From assembly GCA_016744435.1 (NCBI GenBank), contig JADGEJ010000024.1, forward strand, positions 1-58,712: a stretch of DNA of 58,712 nucleotides, read 5' to 3'. The translations under genes were made by a program, and so were the position numbers. The stretch comes from Lentibacter sp. Its GTDB lineage: Bacteria > Pseudomonadota > Alphaproteobacteria > Rhodobacterales > Rhodobacteraceae. The notes beneath the pieces are model-generated. The model did not search any database, was not told the DNA's origin, and saw only the letters and a program-made list of their open reading frames with translations. Each line of letters begins with the position of its first letter. Positions within the stretch are counted from its first letter, which is position 1. Of the stretch, positions 27,190-36,348 are shown piece after piece.

Positions 27190-28400
27190 TGAAACGCGTC
27201 GTTATAACAGGCGCGGGCACGATAAACGCTCTTGGCGGCAATGTGCCGAACACACTTGAGGCCATGCGCGAAGGCCGCTGTGGCATTGGCCAACTTCAGT
27301 TTCATGACGTTGAACGCCTAGCCGTTCAGATCGGCGCTCAGGTACAAGGTTTTGCGCCTGAGACGCTTTTCAACCGCCAGCAAATGTCGCTCTATGACAG
27401 GTTTACCATGTTCACGCTCATTGCTGCCCGTGAGGCCATAGCGCAGTCTGGGCTTGAGTTTTCGGGTGCTTTGGCCGCGCGTTCAGGCGTTGTTCTTGGC
27501 AACTCTGGTGGCGGCATGACAACACTGGATGAAAACTACCGCTCGGTTTACGAAGAGGGCAAAAACCGTGTGCACCCCTTTGTCGTACCTAAGCTGATGA
27601 ACAACGCAGCAGCGTCTCATGTGAGTATGGAGTTCAACCTGAAAGGGCCAAGCTTCACCGTCGCCTCAGCCTGCGCAAGCTCGAACCACGCGATGGCCCA
27701 AGCCTTCCAGATGGTCCATGGCGGCGTCGCGCCTGTCATGGTCACAGGTGGTTCGGAAAGCATGCTTTGTTTTGGCGGGGTGAAGGCCTGGGAAGGGCTG
27801 CGGGTTATGTCAAAAGACGCTTGCCGCCCGTTTTCAGCAACTCGCAACGGTATGGTGCAAGGCGAGGGAGCAGGCATTTTCGTGTTCGAAGAATACGATC
27901 ATGCGCGCGCCCGTGGCGCCGAAATATTCGCGGAAGTTGCAGGTTTTGCAATGTCTTCTGACGCGGCTGATATTGTCATGCCCTCAAAGCAAGGCGCCGC
28001 GCGTGCTATCAAAGGTGCGTTAGATGACGCTCGGATCAATTCGGAAGATGTGGGTTATATCAATGCCCATGGCACTGGCACAGCCGCCAATGACAAAACC
28101 GAATGCGCTGCCGTCTCAGATGTATTCGGACCCCACGCTGACAAGTTGATGATCTCCTCGACAAAGTCGATGCATGGCCACCTGATAGGCGGCACCGGAG
28201 CGGTTGAACTGTTGGCCTGTATCATGGCGCTACGGGATGGGATCATCGCGCCAACGATTGGCTATGAGGAGCCTGACCCTGAGTGCGCACTTGATGTCGT
28301 GCCAAACGAGGCTCGCGAGGCAGACGTAAATGTAGCCCTCTCAAATGCCTTCGCCTTTGGCGGCCTCAATGCCGTCATTGCGCTGAAGAAGGCGCCCTGA
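27189..28400 (+). CDS. Beta-ketoacyl-ACP synthase (FabF-like)
   Basis: A 403-residue condensing enzyme that extends an acyl chain on ACP with malonyl-ACP. The Cys-His-His triad is Cys162 in VASACASSNHA, His294 in NAHGTGTAANDKTE and His331 in SMHGHLIGGTGAVE. The CASSNH text departs from the standard FabF active site, suggesting a specialised paralogue. It is translationally coupled to the acyl carrier protein, so the two probably act together. Confidence 0.93.
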   Translation: MKRVVITGAGTINALGGNVPNTLEAMREGRCGIGQLQFHDVERLAVQIGAQVQGFAPETLFNRQQMSLYDRFTMFTLIAAREAIAQSGLEFSGALAARSGVVLGNSGGGMTTLDENYRSVYEEGKNRVHPFVVPKLMNNAAASHVSMEFNLKGPSFTVASACASSNHAMAQAFQMVHGGVAPVMVTGGSESMLCFGGVKAWEGLRVMSKDACRPFSATRNGMVQGEGAGIFVFEEYDHARARGAEIFAEVAGFAMSSDAADIVMPSKQGAARAIKGALDDARINSEDVGYINAHGTGTAANDKTECAAVSDVFGPHADKLMISSTKSMHGHLIGGTGAVELLACIMALRDGIIAPTIGYEEPDPECALDVVPNEAREADVNVALSNAFAFGGLNAVIALKKAP

Positions 28401-28425
28401 AAAGCAAAGTATTTTCTAAGCAACG

Positions 28426-28458
28426 AAAAAGGCCGCCTGCAGAACAAGCGGCCTTTTT
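28426..28458. terminator. Bidirectional intrinsic terminator
   Basis: AAAAAGGCCGC (28426-28436) pairs perfectly with GCGGCCTTTTT (28448-28458). A T-run follows on both strands, so it ends the lpxD-acp-fabF operon and the convergent ialB transcript. Confidence 0.92.
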
Positions 28459-28489
28459 GGTGTCGTCAGTTTGGTTCGAGTACCAGTTC

Positions 28490-29134
28490 TCACTGCGATA
28501 TCTGTGAAACTTTGTTAAAGCCAGATGTGAAGCCTGAGAGCGACATGTCCAAGATAACTTTCTGATCAGGTGCCGGAGCAGGCACGAGTGTGATTTTGGC
28601 GAGTGCGCCCTTTTTGAAGGCGGCGATGTCATTTGCCGTAAAGCCAACCCGTGCAAAACAGCCTATCGGGCTACAGAAACTATAGGGGTAGCGTTTGGCT
28701 TTGCCACCATCAATTGTGATGTTTAGCTGTGCTGACAGCAATGTTTCCAGCGGCACAAGGACATTTGCCCCCGCTATCGCTTTGCCACCAGCTGGCAAAC
28801 GGAAGATAGTGATTTCCGCAACATTGGTGCCGCGCTCATCTTGCAACTGTTGGAACAATTGACATGGCTCTTCTTCTTGACCGGCAATGCGCAGACACTG
28901 AAGTTTCCAGTCACCGAATGTCTCTTTGACATAGGCCTCGGGGGCCGCTTCCTCACCAAGGCTCAGTTGGTCTTCAACTTTGGGAGTAGCTTCTTCGGCA
29001 GTTTCCGCTGGTGTGCCTTCGCTGGTTTGGCTCTCGGTTTGCGTGTCATCGCTTTGGGTTGTCGTTTGGGCAAAGGCGGGCTGCGCACTGGCCAAAACGG
29101 CAAGAAAAAGAGCTGTGCTTATGTTTTTGAGCAT
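28490..29134 (-). CDS. Invasion-associated locus B (IalB) family protein
   Basis: A 214-residue exported protein. The signal peptide ends about residue 22 (AQPAFA). A low-complexity acidic linker rich in T, E and Q (residues 23-60) is followed by the IalB domain with GDWKLQCLR, PCQLFQQL, and SFCSPIGCFARVGF. IalB was first described in Bartonella invasion, but the family is common in free-living alphaproteobacteria, where its role is unclear. The start ATG at 29134 gives a clean signal peptide. Confidence 0.88.
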   Translation of the reverse strand: MLKNISTALFLAVLASAQPAFAQTTTQSDDTQTESQTSEGTPAETAEEATPKVEDQLSLGEEAAPEAYVKETFGDWKLQCLRIAGQEEEPCQLFQQLQDERGTNVAEITIFRLPAGGKAIAGANVLVPLETLLSAQLNITIDGGKAKRYPYSFCSPIGCFARVGFTANDIAAFKKGALAKITLVPAPAPDQKVILDMSLSGFTSGFNKVSQISQ

Positions 29135-29301
29135 GGGTTTTTCCGCTGCATTGTTGTTGTTTGGTTGTGGCTTATCATGGGCTCACCCAAGTGTCAGCGG
29201 CAAATTTAGATATGCTGGTAGGACAGTGAGCAGATTTTTGCGCAGCCAGCAGCATGTTGTAACAGTGCAAAACACTGTGTCTGACCGAGCGTGCTTGAAA
29301 T

Positions 29302-29372
29302 AAAAAAGAGGAGCCAACAACGGCTCCTCTCTCAAATTCTTTTCCCTGTCGGACTGGCCGACTTATTATTGC
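29302..29372 (-). ncRNA. Candidate small RNA, downstream member of a tandem pair
   Basis: A strong minus-strand terminator (AGAGGAGCC/GGCTCCTCT, 29307-29315 with 29322-29330, then TTTTTT) lies in a gap with no minus-strand gene before it. Upstream is a hairpin GTCGG-CCAGT-CCGAC (29348-29362). A possible promoter is TTGACC (29400-29405) and CATAAC (29379-29384), spacing 15, which is short for sigma-70. The transcript would be about 70 nt. Its GAGAGAGGAG stretch resembles a Shine-Dalgarno sequence. Confidence 0.5.
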
Positions 29373-29422
29373 GCAGTAGTTATGACAGTTTGTCGCAGAG
29401 GTCAACCGATCCTCACGAAAAC

Positions 29423-29513
29423 AAAAAAAGGCCACGCTCGAAAGCGCGGCCAAGTCTGACAGGGAGGAAGTCAGCTCAGTGCCAAGAGGACATGAGGCAC
29501 CAAGCAAGATTGA
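29423..29513 (-). ncRNA. Candidate cuckoo/CcsR-like small RNA with C-rich hairpin loop
   Basis: Three minus-strand hairpins stand in a row: GTGCC/GGCAC (29479-29500) with loop TCATGTCCTCTT; CTGAC/GTCAG (29456-29474) with loop TTCCTCCCT; and a terminator GGCCGCGCT/AGCGTGGCC (29430-29451) followed by seven T. The CCTCCC loop is complementary to ribosome-binding sites, as in the alphaproteobacterial cuckoo/CcsR RNAs. TTGAAA and TATCTG lie just upstream. No reading frame explains the structure. Confidence 0.6.
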
Positions 29514-29519
29514 TACTGG

Positions 29520-29547
29520 CAGATAAGTGTTAAAAGAGTATTTTCAA
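29520..29547 (-). promoter_or_regulatory. Promoter of the upstream small-RNA candidate
   Basis: On the minus strand TTGAAA (29542-29547) and TATCTG (29520-29525) are 16 nt apart. The TTGAAA hexamer would also suit a heat-shock sigma factor (RpoH), which drives CcsR genes in Rhodobacter; which sigma factor is used cannot be told from the sequence. Confidence 0.45.
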
Positions 29548-29591
29548 CGCGAGCGGTCTTTTGGCCGGATTCTCTTTTGGAGGGCTTGGCC

Positions 29592-31133
29592 TTGACGGAT
29601 AGCATTTTTATGGGCGGTGGCGGCGAAGGCTACACCGACAAACAAACTCTCGGTTTGAAATACGCCAACCGCCATGGCCTCATTGCCGGTGCGACAGGTA
29701 CAGGCAAAACCGTGACATTGCAGATCATGGCTGAGAGCTTCTCAAATGCCGGTGTTCCTGTGTTTATGGCCGATGTGAAAGGCGACTTGTCGGGCCTAGC
29801 AAAAGCAGGCACCGAAACCGCGAAGTTGCACGAAGCCTTCACCTCGCGAGCTGGCAAGATCGGCTTTGATGATTACATCTATGAGAGCTTCCCCGTCACA
29901 TTCTGGGATTTATTCGGAGAGCAAGGCCACCCGGTGCGTACAACTGTTGCCGAAATGGGCCCGCTGCTGATTTCACGGCTGCTTGAACTGACAGAAGCGC
30001 AAGAAGGGATCGTCAACATCGCGTTTCGCGTGGCCGATGAAGAGGGCATGCCATTGCTTGATCTGAAAGATTTTCAGACAATGCTGGTTTGGGTCGGCGA
30101 AAACAAAGATAAGCTAAGCCTGCGTTATGGTAACGTATCGGTGTCATCCATCGGAGCGATCCAACGCCGCCTGTTGGTGCTTGAAAACCAAGGTGGCGAC
30201 AAACTCTTTGGCGAGCCTGCCCTTGCTTTGAACGACATGATGGCTGTGGATGAGACAGGCCGCGGACGTGTTAACGTTCTGGCCGCCGACACGCTGATGT
30301 CGTCACCGCGGCTGTATTCGACGTTTTTGCTTTGGCTGCTTTCTGAGTTGTTTGAAGAGTTGCCAGAAGTTGGCAACCCCGACAAACCCAAGCTGGTATT
30401 CTTCTTTGATGAGGCGCACTTACTGTTTGACGGAGCTCCCAAGGTTCTGGTGGACAAAGTCGAACAAGTGGCGCGGCTTATTCGGTCAAAAGGTGTGGGT
30501 GTTTATTTTATTACCCAGAACCCCGACGATGTGCCCGAAGACATTTTGGGGCAGCTTGGCAATCGCGTTCAACACGCGTTGCGGGCCTTTACAGCACGGG
30601 ACAAAAAGGCGCTTAAGCTGGCCGCCGAAACCTACCGTGAGAACCCGCGTTTTGACATCGAGGAAGCGATCCGTGAGGTCGGGGTTGGCGAGGCCGTGAC
30701 ATCGTTTCTAGAAAAGAAAGGCGTGCCGGGCATCGCTGAACGTACCCTCATCCGCCCACCGTCATCACAACTAGGCCCGATCACCAACGCGGAACGCCAA
30801 GCCGTCATGCAGGCGTCTCACATTGCTGGAAAATATGAGACATTGCTTGATCGACATTCAGCGTTCGAGATGCTTACTGAACGCGCGGCAACGGCTGCAA
30901 AAGAAGCAGAAGAAGCTGAACGTGCCGAAGTGGAAGCCGAAGCCGCAGAGGCAGAATACAAAGCTGCGCGACGGTATTCAGGAACTCGCGTTTCGCGCTC
31001 GAGCTCGCGCAAAACGCGCAAGGGCGACAGCTTCGGCGAAGCACTCACCAAAACAGTCATCAAAGAACTCAAAGGCACAACGGGCCGCCGTCTTATCCGC
31101 GGCATTCTGGGCGGGCTTTTCAAAGGGCGCTAA
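29592..31133 (+). CDS. HerA-like ATPase, DUF853 family
   Basis: A 513-residue HerA/FtsK-superfamily ATPase of the DUF853 family; its role in bacteria is not settled, with DNA translocation or processing inferred from HerA. Walker A is GATGTGKT (residues 33-40). Walker B is LVFFFDEAHLLF with Asp273-Glu274. GVYFITQNPDDVPEDILGQLGNRVQHALRAFT is the typical C-terminal motif. An Ala/Glu-rich coiled coil (about 425-460) and a basic tail follow. The TTG at 29592 is chosen because GGAGGG lies 7 nt upstream; the TTG at 29577 lies before that site. Confidence 0.88.
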   Translation: MTDSIFMGGGGEGYTDKQTLGLKYANRHGLIAGATGTGKTVTLQIMAESFSNAGVPVFMADVKGDLSGLAKAGTETAKLHEAFTSRAGKIGFDDYIYESFPVTFWDLFGEQGHPVRTTVAEMGPLLISRLLELTEAQEGIVNIAFRVADEEGMPLLDLKDFQTMLVWVGENKDKLSLRYGNVSVSSIGAIQRRLLVLENQGGDKLFGEPALALNDMMAVDETGRGRVNVLAADTLMSSPRLYSTFLLWLLSELFEELPEVGNPDKPKLVFFFDEAHLLFDGAPKVLVDKVEQVARLIRSKGVGVYFITQNPDDVPEDILGQLGNRVQHALRAFTARDKKALKLAAETYRENPRFDIEEAIREVGVGEAVTSFLEKKGVPGIAERTLIRPPSSQLGPITNAERQAVMQASHIAGKYETLLDRHSAFEMLTERAATAAKEAEEAERAEVEAEAAEAEYKAARRYSGTRVSRSSSRKTRKGDSFGEALTKTVIKELKGTTGRRLIRGILGGLFKGR

Positions 31134-31163
31134 GCACAGGGTTTTATATATCTAGGAGTTGTC

Positions 31164-31751
31164 ATGCGTGTTTTTGCCGTTGTTTTACTCGTCGTTTGGG
31201 CTGGCCTTGTTCAGGCCAATCCTTTTCAAGCAGAACGCGTGAACATCACAAAAATTGCTGATGGCTTTAGTGGGCCTTGGAGTGTCGGTTTCCTTCCTAA
31301 AGGCGAGATGCTCGTCACAGAAAAACGTGGCAGGCTTTGGGCGCACGAGCACGGCGCAAAAGGTGGTGATGAGATTAACCGGATCGTGAAGGGCCATAAC
31401 TACGGTTGGCCAGTGATCGCCTTTGGGCGTCACTACTCTGGTGCCAAGATCGGCGAGGGCACGGCGAAAGAAGGCTTTAAGCTGCCCGTTTTCTATTGGG
31501 ACCCGTCGATCGTGCCCTCCGGGTTTGCTATTCATTCAGGCGAAAACTGGCCTGAAATGCGCGGAAAGTTCATTGTTGGCTCTCTCAAGTTTGACATGAT
31601 CAGCTTGCTGTCATCTGGCGGGCGCACCGAAATTGCCCGCCTGAAAACCCGCGAAACACAGCGGGTGCGTGATGTGCGGATCGGCCCAGAAGGTGGCGTT
31701 TGGTTTTTGAGTGAAAAGCAGGGCGCTCTGTTTCGCATCACTCCGAAATGA
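31164..31751 (+). pseudogene. PQQ-dependent sugar dehydrogenase (YliI-like) with a large in-frame internal deletion
   Basis: A 195-residue open frame with a signal peptide (VFAVVLLVVWAGLVQA). Text up to residue 58 matches the family N-terminus (GPWSVGFLPKGEMLVTEKRGRL). It then jumps, at about residue 59 (nt 31338), straight to the C-terminal part: WAHEHGAKGGDEINRI, NYGWPVIAFG, YWDPSIVPSGFAIHSG and RDVRIGPEGGVWFLSE. The intact family is about 370 residues, so some 170 residues, roughly the middle blades of the six-bladed propeller, are missing in frame. The remainder is unlikely to fold as a dehydrogenase, though the frame is otherwise clean. Confidence 0.75.
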
Positions 31752-31810
31752 GTGTAACAGCCAAGTAGCTACGCCGACAGTCGACGTTAAACCAGCCAAT
31801 GTTTGAGACA

Positions 31811-32815
31811 TCAGATCGACAAGCGTGCAGCCTGTGAGCCACGTTCACGGTAGGGCGTCGTGTTGTAATGGCTGCGATAGCATTTGGAGAAATGTGACGG
31901 GCTGGCAAAGCCGCAAGCGAGGGCCACGTTTATCACGCTCATATCGGTTTGCATCAGGAGATTACGAGCTTTTTGCAGGCGCAATTCCATATAGTAACGC
32001 TTGGGCGAGCGGTTGAGATAGCGGCGGAACAAGCGCTCTAGCTGTCGTGTCGACATGCCGACATCTTTGGCGAGAATAGCCGGGCTTATGGGCTCCTCGA
32101 TGTTGCTTTCCATCATCTGGATAACCAAGCTTAGCTTCGGATGCCGCACGCCAATACGTGTGGGGACAGACAGGCGTTGGGTGTCCTGATCGGTTCGGAT
32201 CGAGCTATAAATAAGCTGATCCGCAACGGCATTAGCAAGCTCTTCTCCGTGGTCATCGGCGATAAGCTTGAGCATAAGATCAATTGACGATGTGCCGCCC
32301 GCTGTTGTCAGCCGCGCTTTATCAACGACAAAAACCGACTTGGTGAGTTCAACCTCGTCAAATTCTTCCGCGAAACTGTCTTGGTTTTCCCAATGGATCG
32401 TTGCGCGTTTGTTGTCGAGAAGGCCCGCTCGAGCCAGCGTATAGGCCGCAGTGCAAAGCCCACCAAAGACTGCTCCTTTACGAGACTCGCGGCGAAGCCA
32501 CCCGATCAGCTTTTTCGTGGTTGCTGCTTGAATGTTCATGCCGCCGCAAACCAGCACTGTGTCATCTCGCGTAACTGCATCCAGATCAGATCCGACGTGA
32601 AACTCAGTACCAGCAGAACAGGTCACAGTTTCTCCGCCTTCGCCCATCAAGGCCCAGTCATAAAGCGCCGTTTCAGACATCCGGTTCGCGATCCGAAGCG
32701 CTTCAACGGCCGAAGCAAAACTGAGCAAGGAAAAGTCTGCTAACAGCACAAACACAAACCTTTTGGGCTTGCTGCTTTCCTGAGGCACCTTGATGGTTGG
32801 GCGTTGCAGGCTCAT
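31811..32815 (-). CDS. GlxA-family transcriptional regulator (DJ-1/PfpI plus AraC HTH)
   Basis: A 334-residue regulator. Residues about 18-190 form a DJ-1/PfpI-like domain (FVFVLLADFSLLSFASAVEALRIAN, CGGMNIQAA, GAVFGGLCTAAYTLARAGLL). The C-terminal 100 residues are an AraC double helix-turn-helix (LAKDVGMSTRQLERLFRRYL and ALACGFASPSHFSKCYRSHY). Relatives control arginine, betaine or carnitine breakdown genes, but the target here is unknown. It is divergent from DAHP synthase across 243 nt and convergent with the sugar-dehydrogenase remnant. Confidence 0.9.
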   Translation of the reverse strand: MSLQRPTIKVPQESSKPKRFVFVLLADFSLLSFASAVEALRIANRMSETALYDWALMGEGGETVTCSAGTEFHVGSDLDAVTRDDTVLVCGGMNIQAATTKKLIGWLRRESRKGAVFGGLCTAAYTLARAGLLDNKRATIHWENQDSFAEEFDEVELTKSVFVVDKARLTTAGGTSSIDLMLKLIADDHGEELANAVADQLIYSSIRTDQDTQRLSVPTRIGVRHPKLSLVIQMMESNIEEPISPAILAKDVGMSTRQLERLFRRYLNRSPKRYYMELRLQKARNLLMQTDMSVINVALACGFASPSHFSKCYRSHYNTTPYRERGSQAARLSI

Positions 32816-33058
32816 CGTGTTCTTTCTGTTCGCTTTGTGACAACTATTGCCGCATTAATTCACTTGGCCTTAGCTTTTCGCTCAGGTCAAGACATGAGTT
32901 ATGAAGTCGGTTTGCTCAGCCTTCAAAGGGCTGCGAACCAGAACGCCTCTGTCACACTTTCCGGGCACAGCGCAAGTTCTGTTTCAAATCAGATGTGGCC
33001 ACGCGCGAAAGCGCGCGTTATAAGGCGATCTTGCATAAGATAAACTGGAGTGAAGACT

Positions 33059-34429
33059 ATGACGGAATGGAACAAATCTGGCTGGCGCGCAAAGCCACGG
33101 GTCCAGATGCCAACCTATACCGATCAGAACGCCCTTGAGGCTGTGGAAGCCAAGCTTTCAAAGTATCCTCCGCTCGTTTTTGCTGGTGAAGCGCGCCGTT
33201 TGAAAGACGAGTTGGCAGCTGCGGCCCGTGGTGAAGCTTTCTTGTTGCAAGGTGGTGACTGCGCCGAAAGCTTTGATCAGTTCTCCGCCGACGGCATTCG
33301 CGATACTTTCAAAGTCATGCTGCAGATGGCGATGGTGCTCACCTATGGCGCCAAAGTACCTGTTGTTAAGGTTGGCCGCATGGCGGGCCAGTTTGCCAAG
33401 CCACGCTCTGCCGACACAGAAACTGTTGATGGCGTTGAGCTGCCGAGCTTTCGCGGCGATATCATCAACGAGCTTGATTTCACCTCAGAGGCGCGCGTTC
33501 CTAACCCTGAGAAAATGCTGCAAGCATATATGCAGTCGGCCGCGACGCTCAACTTGCTTCGCGCCTTCTCTACAGGTGGCTTTGCTGATATGCACCGCGT
33601 GCATTCTTGGACGCTTGGTTTTGCTGAAGGGCAGGGCACTGCGAAGTATCAAGACATCGCAAACCGCATTCAGGACAGCATCGACTTTATGGCGGCTGCC
33701 GGTATCACTGGTGGCACAACACATGAGTTCTCAACGGTAGACTTCTACACCAGCCACGAGTCGCTTTTGCTGGAATATGAAGAAGCGCTCACACGTCTCG
33801 ACAGCACTTCGGGTAACTGGCTTGCAGGCTCCGGCCACATGGTTTGGATCGGCGATCGCACGCGCCAACCGGATGGTGCGCATGTTGCTTTCGCCAGCGG
33901 TGTTTTGAACCCGATTGGACTGAAGTGTGGTCCAACCACGACGGCAGAAGATCTGAAGGAGCTGATCGCTAAGCTTAACCCAGAAAACGAGGAAGGGCGC
34001 TTGACTCTCATCGCACGTTTCGGGGCTGGCAAAGTGGCCGAGCATTTGCCGCGTCTCATTGAGGCGGTTAAAGAGGTTGGGGCCAACGTACTTTGGGTTT
34101 GCGATCCGATGCATGGCAACACAATCAAATCAAGCTCAGGCTACAAAACGCGCCCGTTTGATATGGTCCTTGCCGAGGTTCGTGAGTTCTTTGCCGTACA
34201 CAAAGCCCAAGGCACGGTACCAGGCGGCGTGCATTTCGAGATGACAGGTCAGGACGTTACAGAATGTACAGGTGGCGTGCGGGCCGTGAGTGACGAAGAC
34301 CTCTCAAGCCGTTACCACACTGCGTGCGACCCGCGTCTCAACGCGTCTCAAGCGCTTGAATTGGCATTCCTTGTGGCAGAAGAGTTGACAAACTTGCGGA
34401 CAGAGAACCTGTCTCAAGCAGCAGGATAA
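33059..34429 (+). CDS. 3-deoxy-7-phosphoheptulonate synthase, class II
   Basis: A 456-residue class II DAHP synthase, the first step of the shikimate pathway, joining phosphoenolpyruvate and erythrose 4-phosphate. Plant-type class II motifs are seen: [64 protein letters not shown] and [20 protein letters not shown]. The Mn-binding cysteine is in GGDCAES. ACTGGAG lies 8 nt before the ATG at 33059; a GTG at 33050 is too close to it. Confidence 0.96.
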   Translation: MTEWNKSGWRAKPRVQMPTYTDQNALEAVEAKLSKYPPLVFAGEARRLKDELAAAARGEAFLLQGGDCAESFDQFSADGIRDTFKVMLQMAMVLTYGAKVPVVKVGRMAGQFAKPRSADTETVDGVELPSFRGDIINELDFTSEARVPNPEKMLQAYMQSAATLNLLRAFSTGGFADMHRVHSWTLGFAEGQGTAKYQDIANRIQDSIDFMAAAGITGGTTHEFSTVDFYTSHESLLLEYEEALTRLDSTSGNWLAGSGHMVWIGDRTRQPDGAHVAFASGVLNPIGLKCGPTTTAEDLKELIAKLNPENEEGRLTLIARFGAGKVAEHLPRLIEAVKEVGANVLWVCDPMHGNTIKSSSGYKTRPFDMVLAEVREFFAVHKAQGTVPGGVHFEMTGQDVTECTGGVRAVSDEDLSSRYHTACDPRLNASQALELAFLVAEELTNLRTENLSQAAG

Positions 34430-34445
34430 TATTTGAAACATAGCG

Positions 34446-34480
34446 AAAAGCGCGCCGGGGTTCTCCGCGGCGCGCTTTTT
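34446..34480 (+). terminator. Intrinsic terminator of the DAHP synthase gene
   Basis: AAAAGCGCGCC (34446-34456) pairs with GGCGCGCTTTTT (34469-34480) around a 12-nt loop, followed by C and TTGG. The A-run on the left also gives a T-run on the minus strand, so it may serve the convergent PAS gene too. Confidence 0.92.
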
Positions 34481-34523
34481 CTTGGCCGTGTCAAAGGCAA
34501 ATTTAGAGTATTTGGTTGTTTAA

Positions 34524-35201
34524 CTATTCGTCCGACTTAACCAGCCGCAAATAGCCTGGCCGTGGCTTGCCAGTTTTTGAGGGTTCAAACTCCGAAGCGG
34601 GTTCGGAAAAGCCGAGTTCAGACTCAACAACAGGCGAACTTGGAGCAAGCTGCTGTTGCTCCGCTATCTTCTCGAGTTTGTGCTTATCTGCGCTCAGAAG
34701 CTCGAAGCGGCGAGGCGTTTTGCCAATTGAACCAAGCGTTTCAAGGCAGCCTAAAATGCGGGTGATCTCACCGAGATCGCTGCGCAAAGGCATCATAATC
34801 AGCTTGGCTTCCATCGGCGGTTGCGCCCAACCACTTTCACCACGCAGTGTGAGACGCATTACAGAGGGGCTCTCCAAAACGCTTTTGACGGTGCGCGCAA
34901 AAGCATCACGAGATGAAGGCTTGAAAAACGAACTGATCGGCATGCCGCGTACTTCCATACCCAAGAGATCACACAGATGCGTTCCGGCGATCCGAACTCG
35001 GGCATGGCCGCCACCGATGGCCTCAAGGATGAACGCATTTTGCAGCGCATCTTCGATACCGCGCGGGTCAATTTGTGAACGATTTGGTACAAGTTCAGAA
35101 CCACGCAGGCTTTGCCAGTAGGCCTCAACCTGACTGCAAGCGCCAAAACGGTTCATGCCGCGTTTCTCTGACATATCAATCACATGTCCATCTACATTCA
35201 T
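34524..35201 (-). CDS. PAS-domain protein of the PAS_5 (PF07310-like) type
   Basis: A 225-residue protein. The first 160 residues carry the PAS_5 pattern common in alphaproteobacteria: VEAYWQSLRGSELVPNRSQIDPRGIEDALQNAF, then GHARVRIAGTHLCDLLGMEVRGMPISSFF, then SGWAQPPMEAKLIMMPL. The tail (about 165-225) is polar and probably disordered. No output domain is present, so signalling would need a partner. The ATG at 35201 has GGGATGG 5-6 nt upstream; an ATG at 35210 is possible. Confidence 0.78.
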   Translation of the reverse strand: MNVDGHVIDMSEKRGMNRFGACSQVEAYWQSLRGSELVPNRSQIDPRGIEDALQNAFILEAIGGGHARVRIAGTHLCDLLGMEVRGMPISSFFKPSSRDAFARTVKSVLESPSVMRLTLRGESGWAQPPMEAKLIMMPLRSDLGEITRILGCLETLGSIGKTPRRFELLSADKHKLEKIAEQQQLAPSSPVVESELGFSEPASEFEPSKTGKPRPGYLRLVKSDE

Positions 35202-35455
35202 CTTAACCATCCCGCATGAAGCTCTCAATAAAAGGTCTAAATCTCACCCAATGTGATCTGGCTTGTTCGTTAACAGTTATGAACAAAAACCTTATCGCTT
35301 TATTAATATCTCACAAATTTCTTAAAAACGGTTAGAAAACCGTAAAGTTTGGTTAACGCTATAGGCAGGGGCTTGCGGGCATAGCCATATCAAAGGTAAC
35401 ACCAAACGATGTAAGCACAGCCATGCAGACAGGCATGCAAAAAGGGATATGCGCT

Positions 35456-36343
35456 TTGATAGCTTCAATGACAGGTTTTGCATCTGGAAAGGGCTGTTTT
35501 GGTGCCCATAGCTGGAACTGGGAGTTGCGCTCGGTTAACGGTAAGGGCCAAGACTTGCGCATACGTGTGCCAGATTGGATCACCGGGCTTGAGGCAAGCC
35601 TACGCAAAGAAGTGGCAGCATCAACCGCGCGCGGCAACATTACGGTTGGTTTGCGCCTCACACGAGAAGACGCTGCCGCCGCGTTGAGCCTGAACAATGC
35701 CCAGCTCGCGTCTGTCCTAAGCGCCATGCATCAGATCGAAGAGCAAGCGATGGCCGAGGGGCTTTCGCTCGCGCCGAGCACCGCTGCTGACATTGTGAGC
35801 CAACGCGGTGTTATGGACACCCGCATTGTTGAAGACGACCCAGCCCCTTTGCTCAAAGCTCTGCAAGCCGATTTTGCCCTTGTCCTTAGGGCTTACCTCG
35901 AAATGCGTAACTCTGAGGGTGCGGCGCTTGAGACTGTGATCGCCGAGCAACTCAACTTGATCGAAACCCTCACAACCGAAGCCAAAGCCGCTGCCGCTGC
36001 ACGAAAAGACGAAAGCGAAGCCGCGTTTCGTGAGAATGTCATACGAATCCTTGATAACGCCGACGTAGACGAGGCCCGCATTGCCCAAGAGCTTGCAATG
36101 CTCGCTGTCAAGGCTGACATCACAGAAGAGCTTGACCGCCTACATGCCCATGTTGCGGCAGCACGCTCGCTGCTCAACTCTGGTGGCCCTGTTGGCCGCA
36201 AGCTTGATTTCCTCAGCCAAGAATTCAACCGTGAAGCCAACACGCTTTGCTCAAAGTCGCAAAATAGCACACTCACGCGCATCGGCCTTGATCTCAAAGC
36301 AACGATCGACCAGATGCGCGAGCAAATCCAAAACGTGGAGTAA
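35456..36343 (+). CDS. yicC: YicC family endoribonuclease-like protein
   Basis: A 295-residue YicC family protein; E. coli YicC has been reported to be an endoribonuclease acting on small RNAs. The N-terminal [10 protein letters not shown], then [19 protein letters not shown], and the C-terminal [24 protein letters not shown] are diagnostic. The TTG at 35456 is chosen as start because homologs begin with M-I-x-S-M-T-G-F and AAGGGA lies 8 nt upstream; an internal ATG at 35468 would remove conserved text. gmk follows 5 nt after the stop, a common pairing in bacteria. Confidence 0.93.
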   Translation: MIASMTGFASGKGCFGAHSWNWELRSVNGKGQDLRIRVPDWITGLEASLRKEVAASTARGNITVGLRLTREDAAAALSLNNAQLASVLSAMHQIEEQAMAEGLSLAPSTAADIVSQRGVMDTRIVEDDPAPLLKALQADFALVLRAYLEMRNSEGAALETVIAEQLNLIETLTTEAKAAAAARKDESEAAFRENVIRILDNADVDEARIAQELAMLAVKADITEELDRLHAHVAAARSLLNSGGPVGRKLDFLSQEFNREANTLCSKSQNSTLTRIGLDLKATIDQMREQIQNVE

Positions 36344-36348
36344 GCCCT

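Noticed and set aside
33001-33016. Short hairpin CGCGC-GAAA-GCGCG before DAHP synthase considered as an attenuator
   Set aside because: There is no leader peptide with aromatic codons, no alternative pairing and no T-run. It is probably just a stable GNRA stem-loop.
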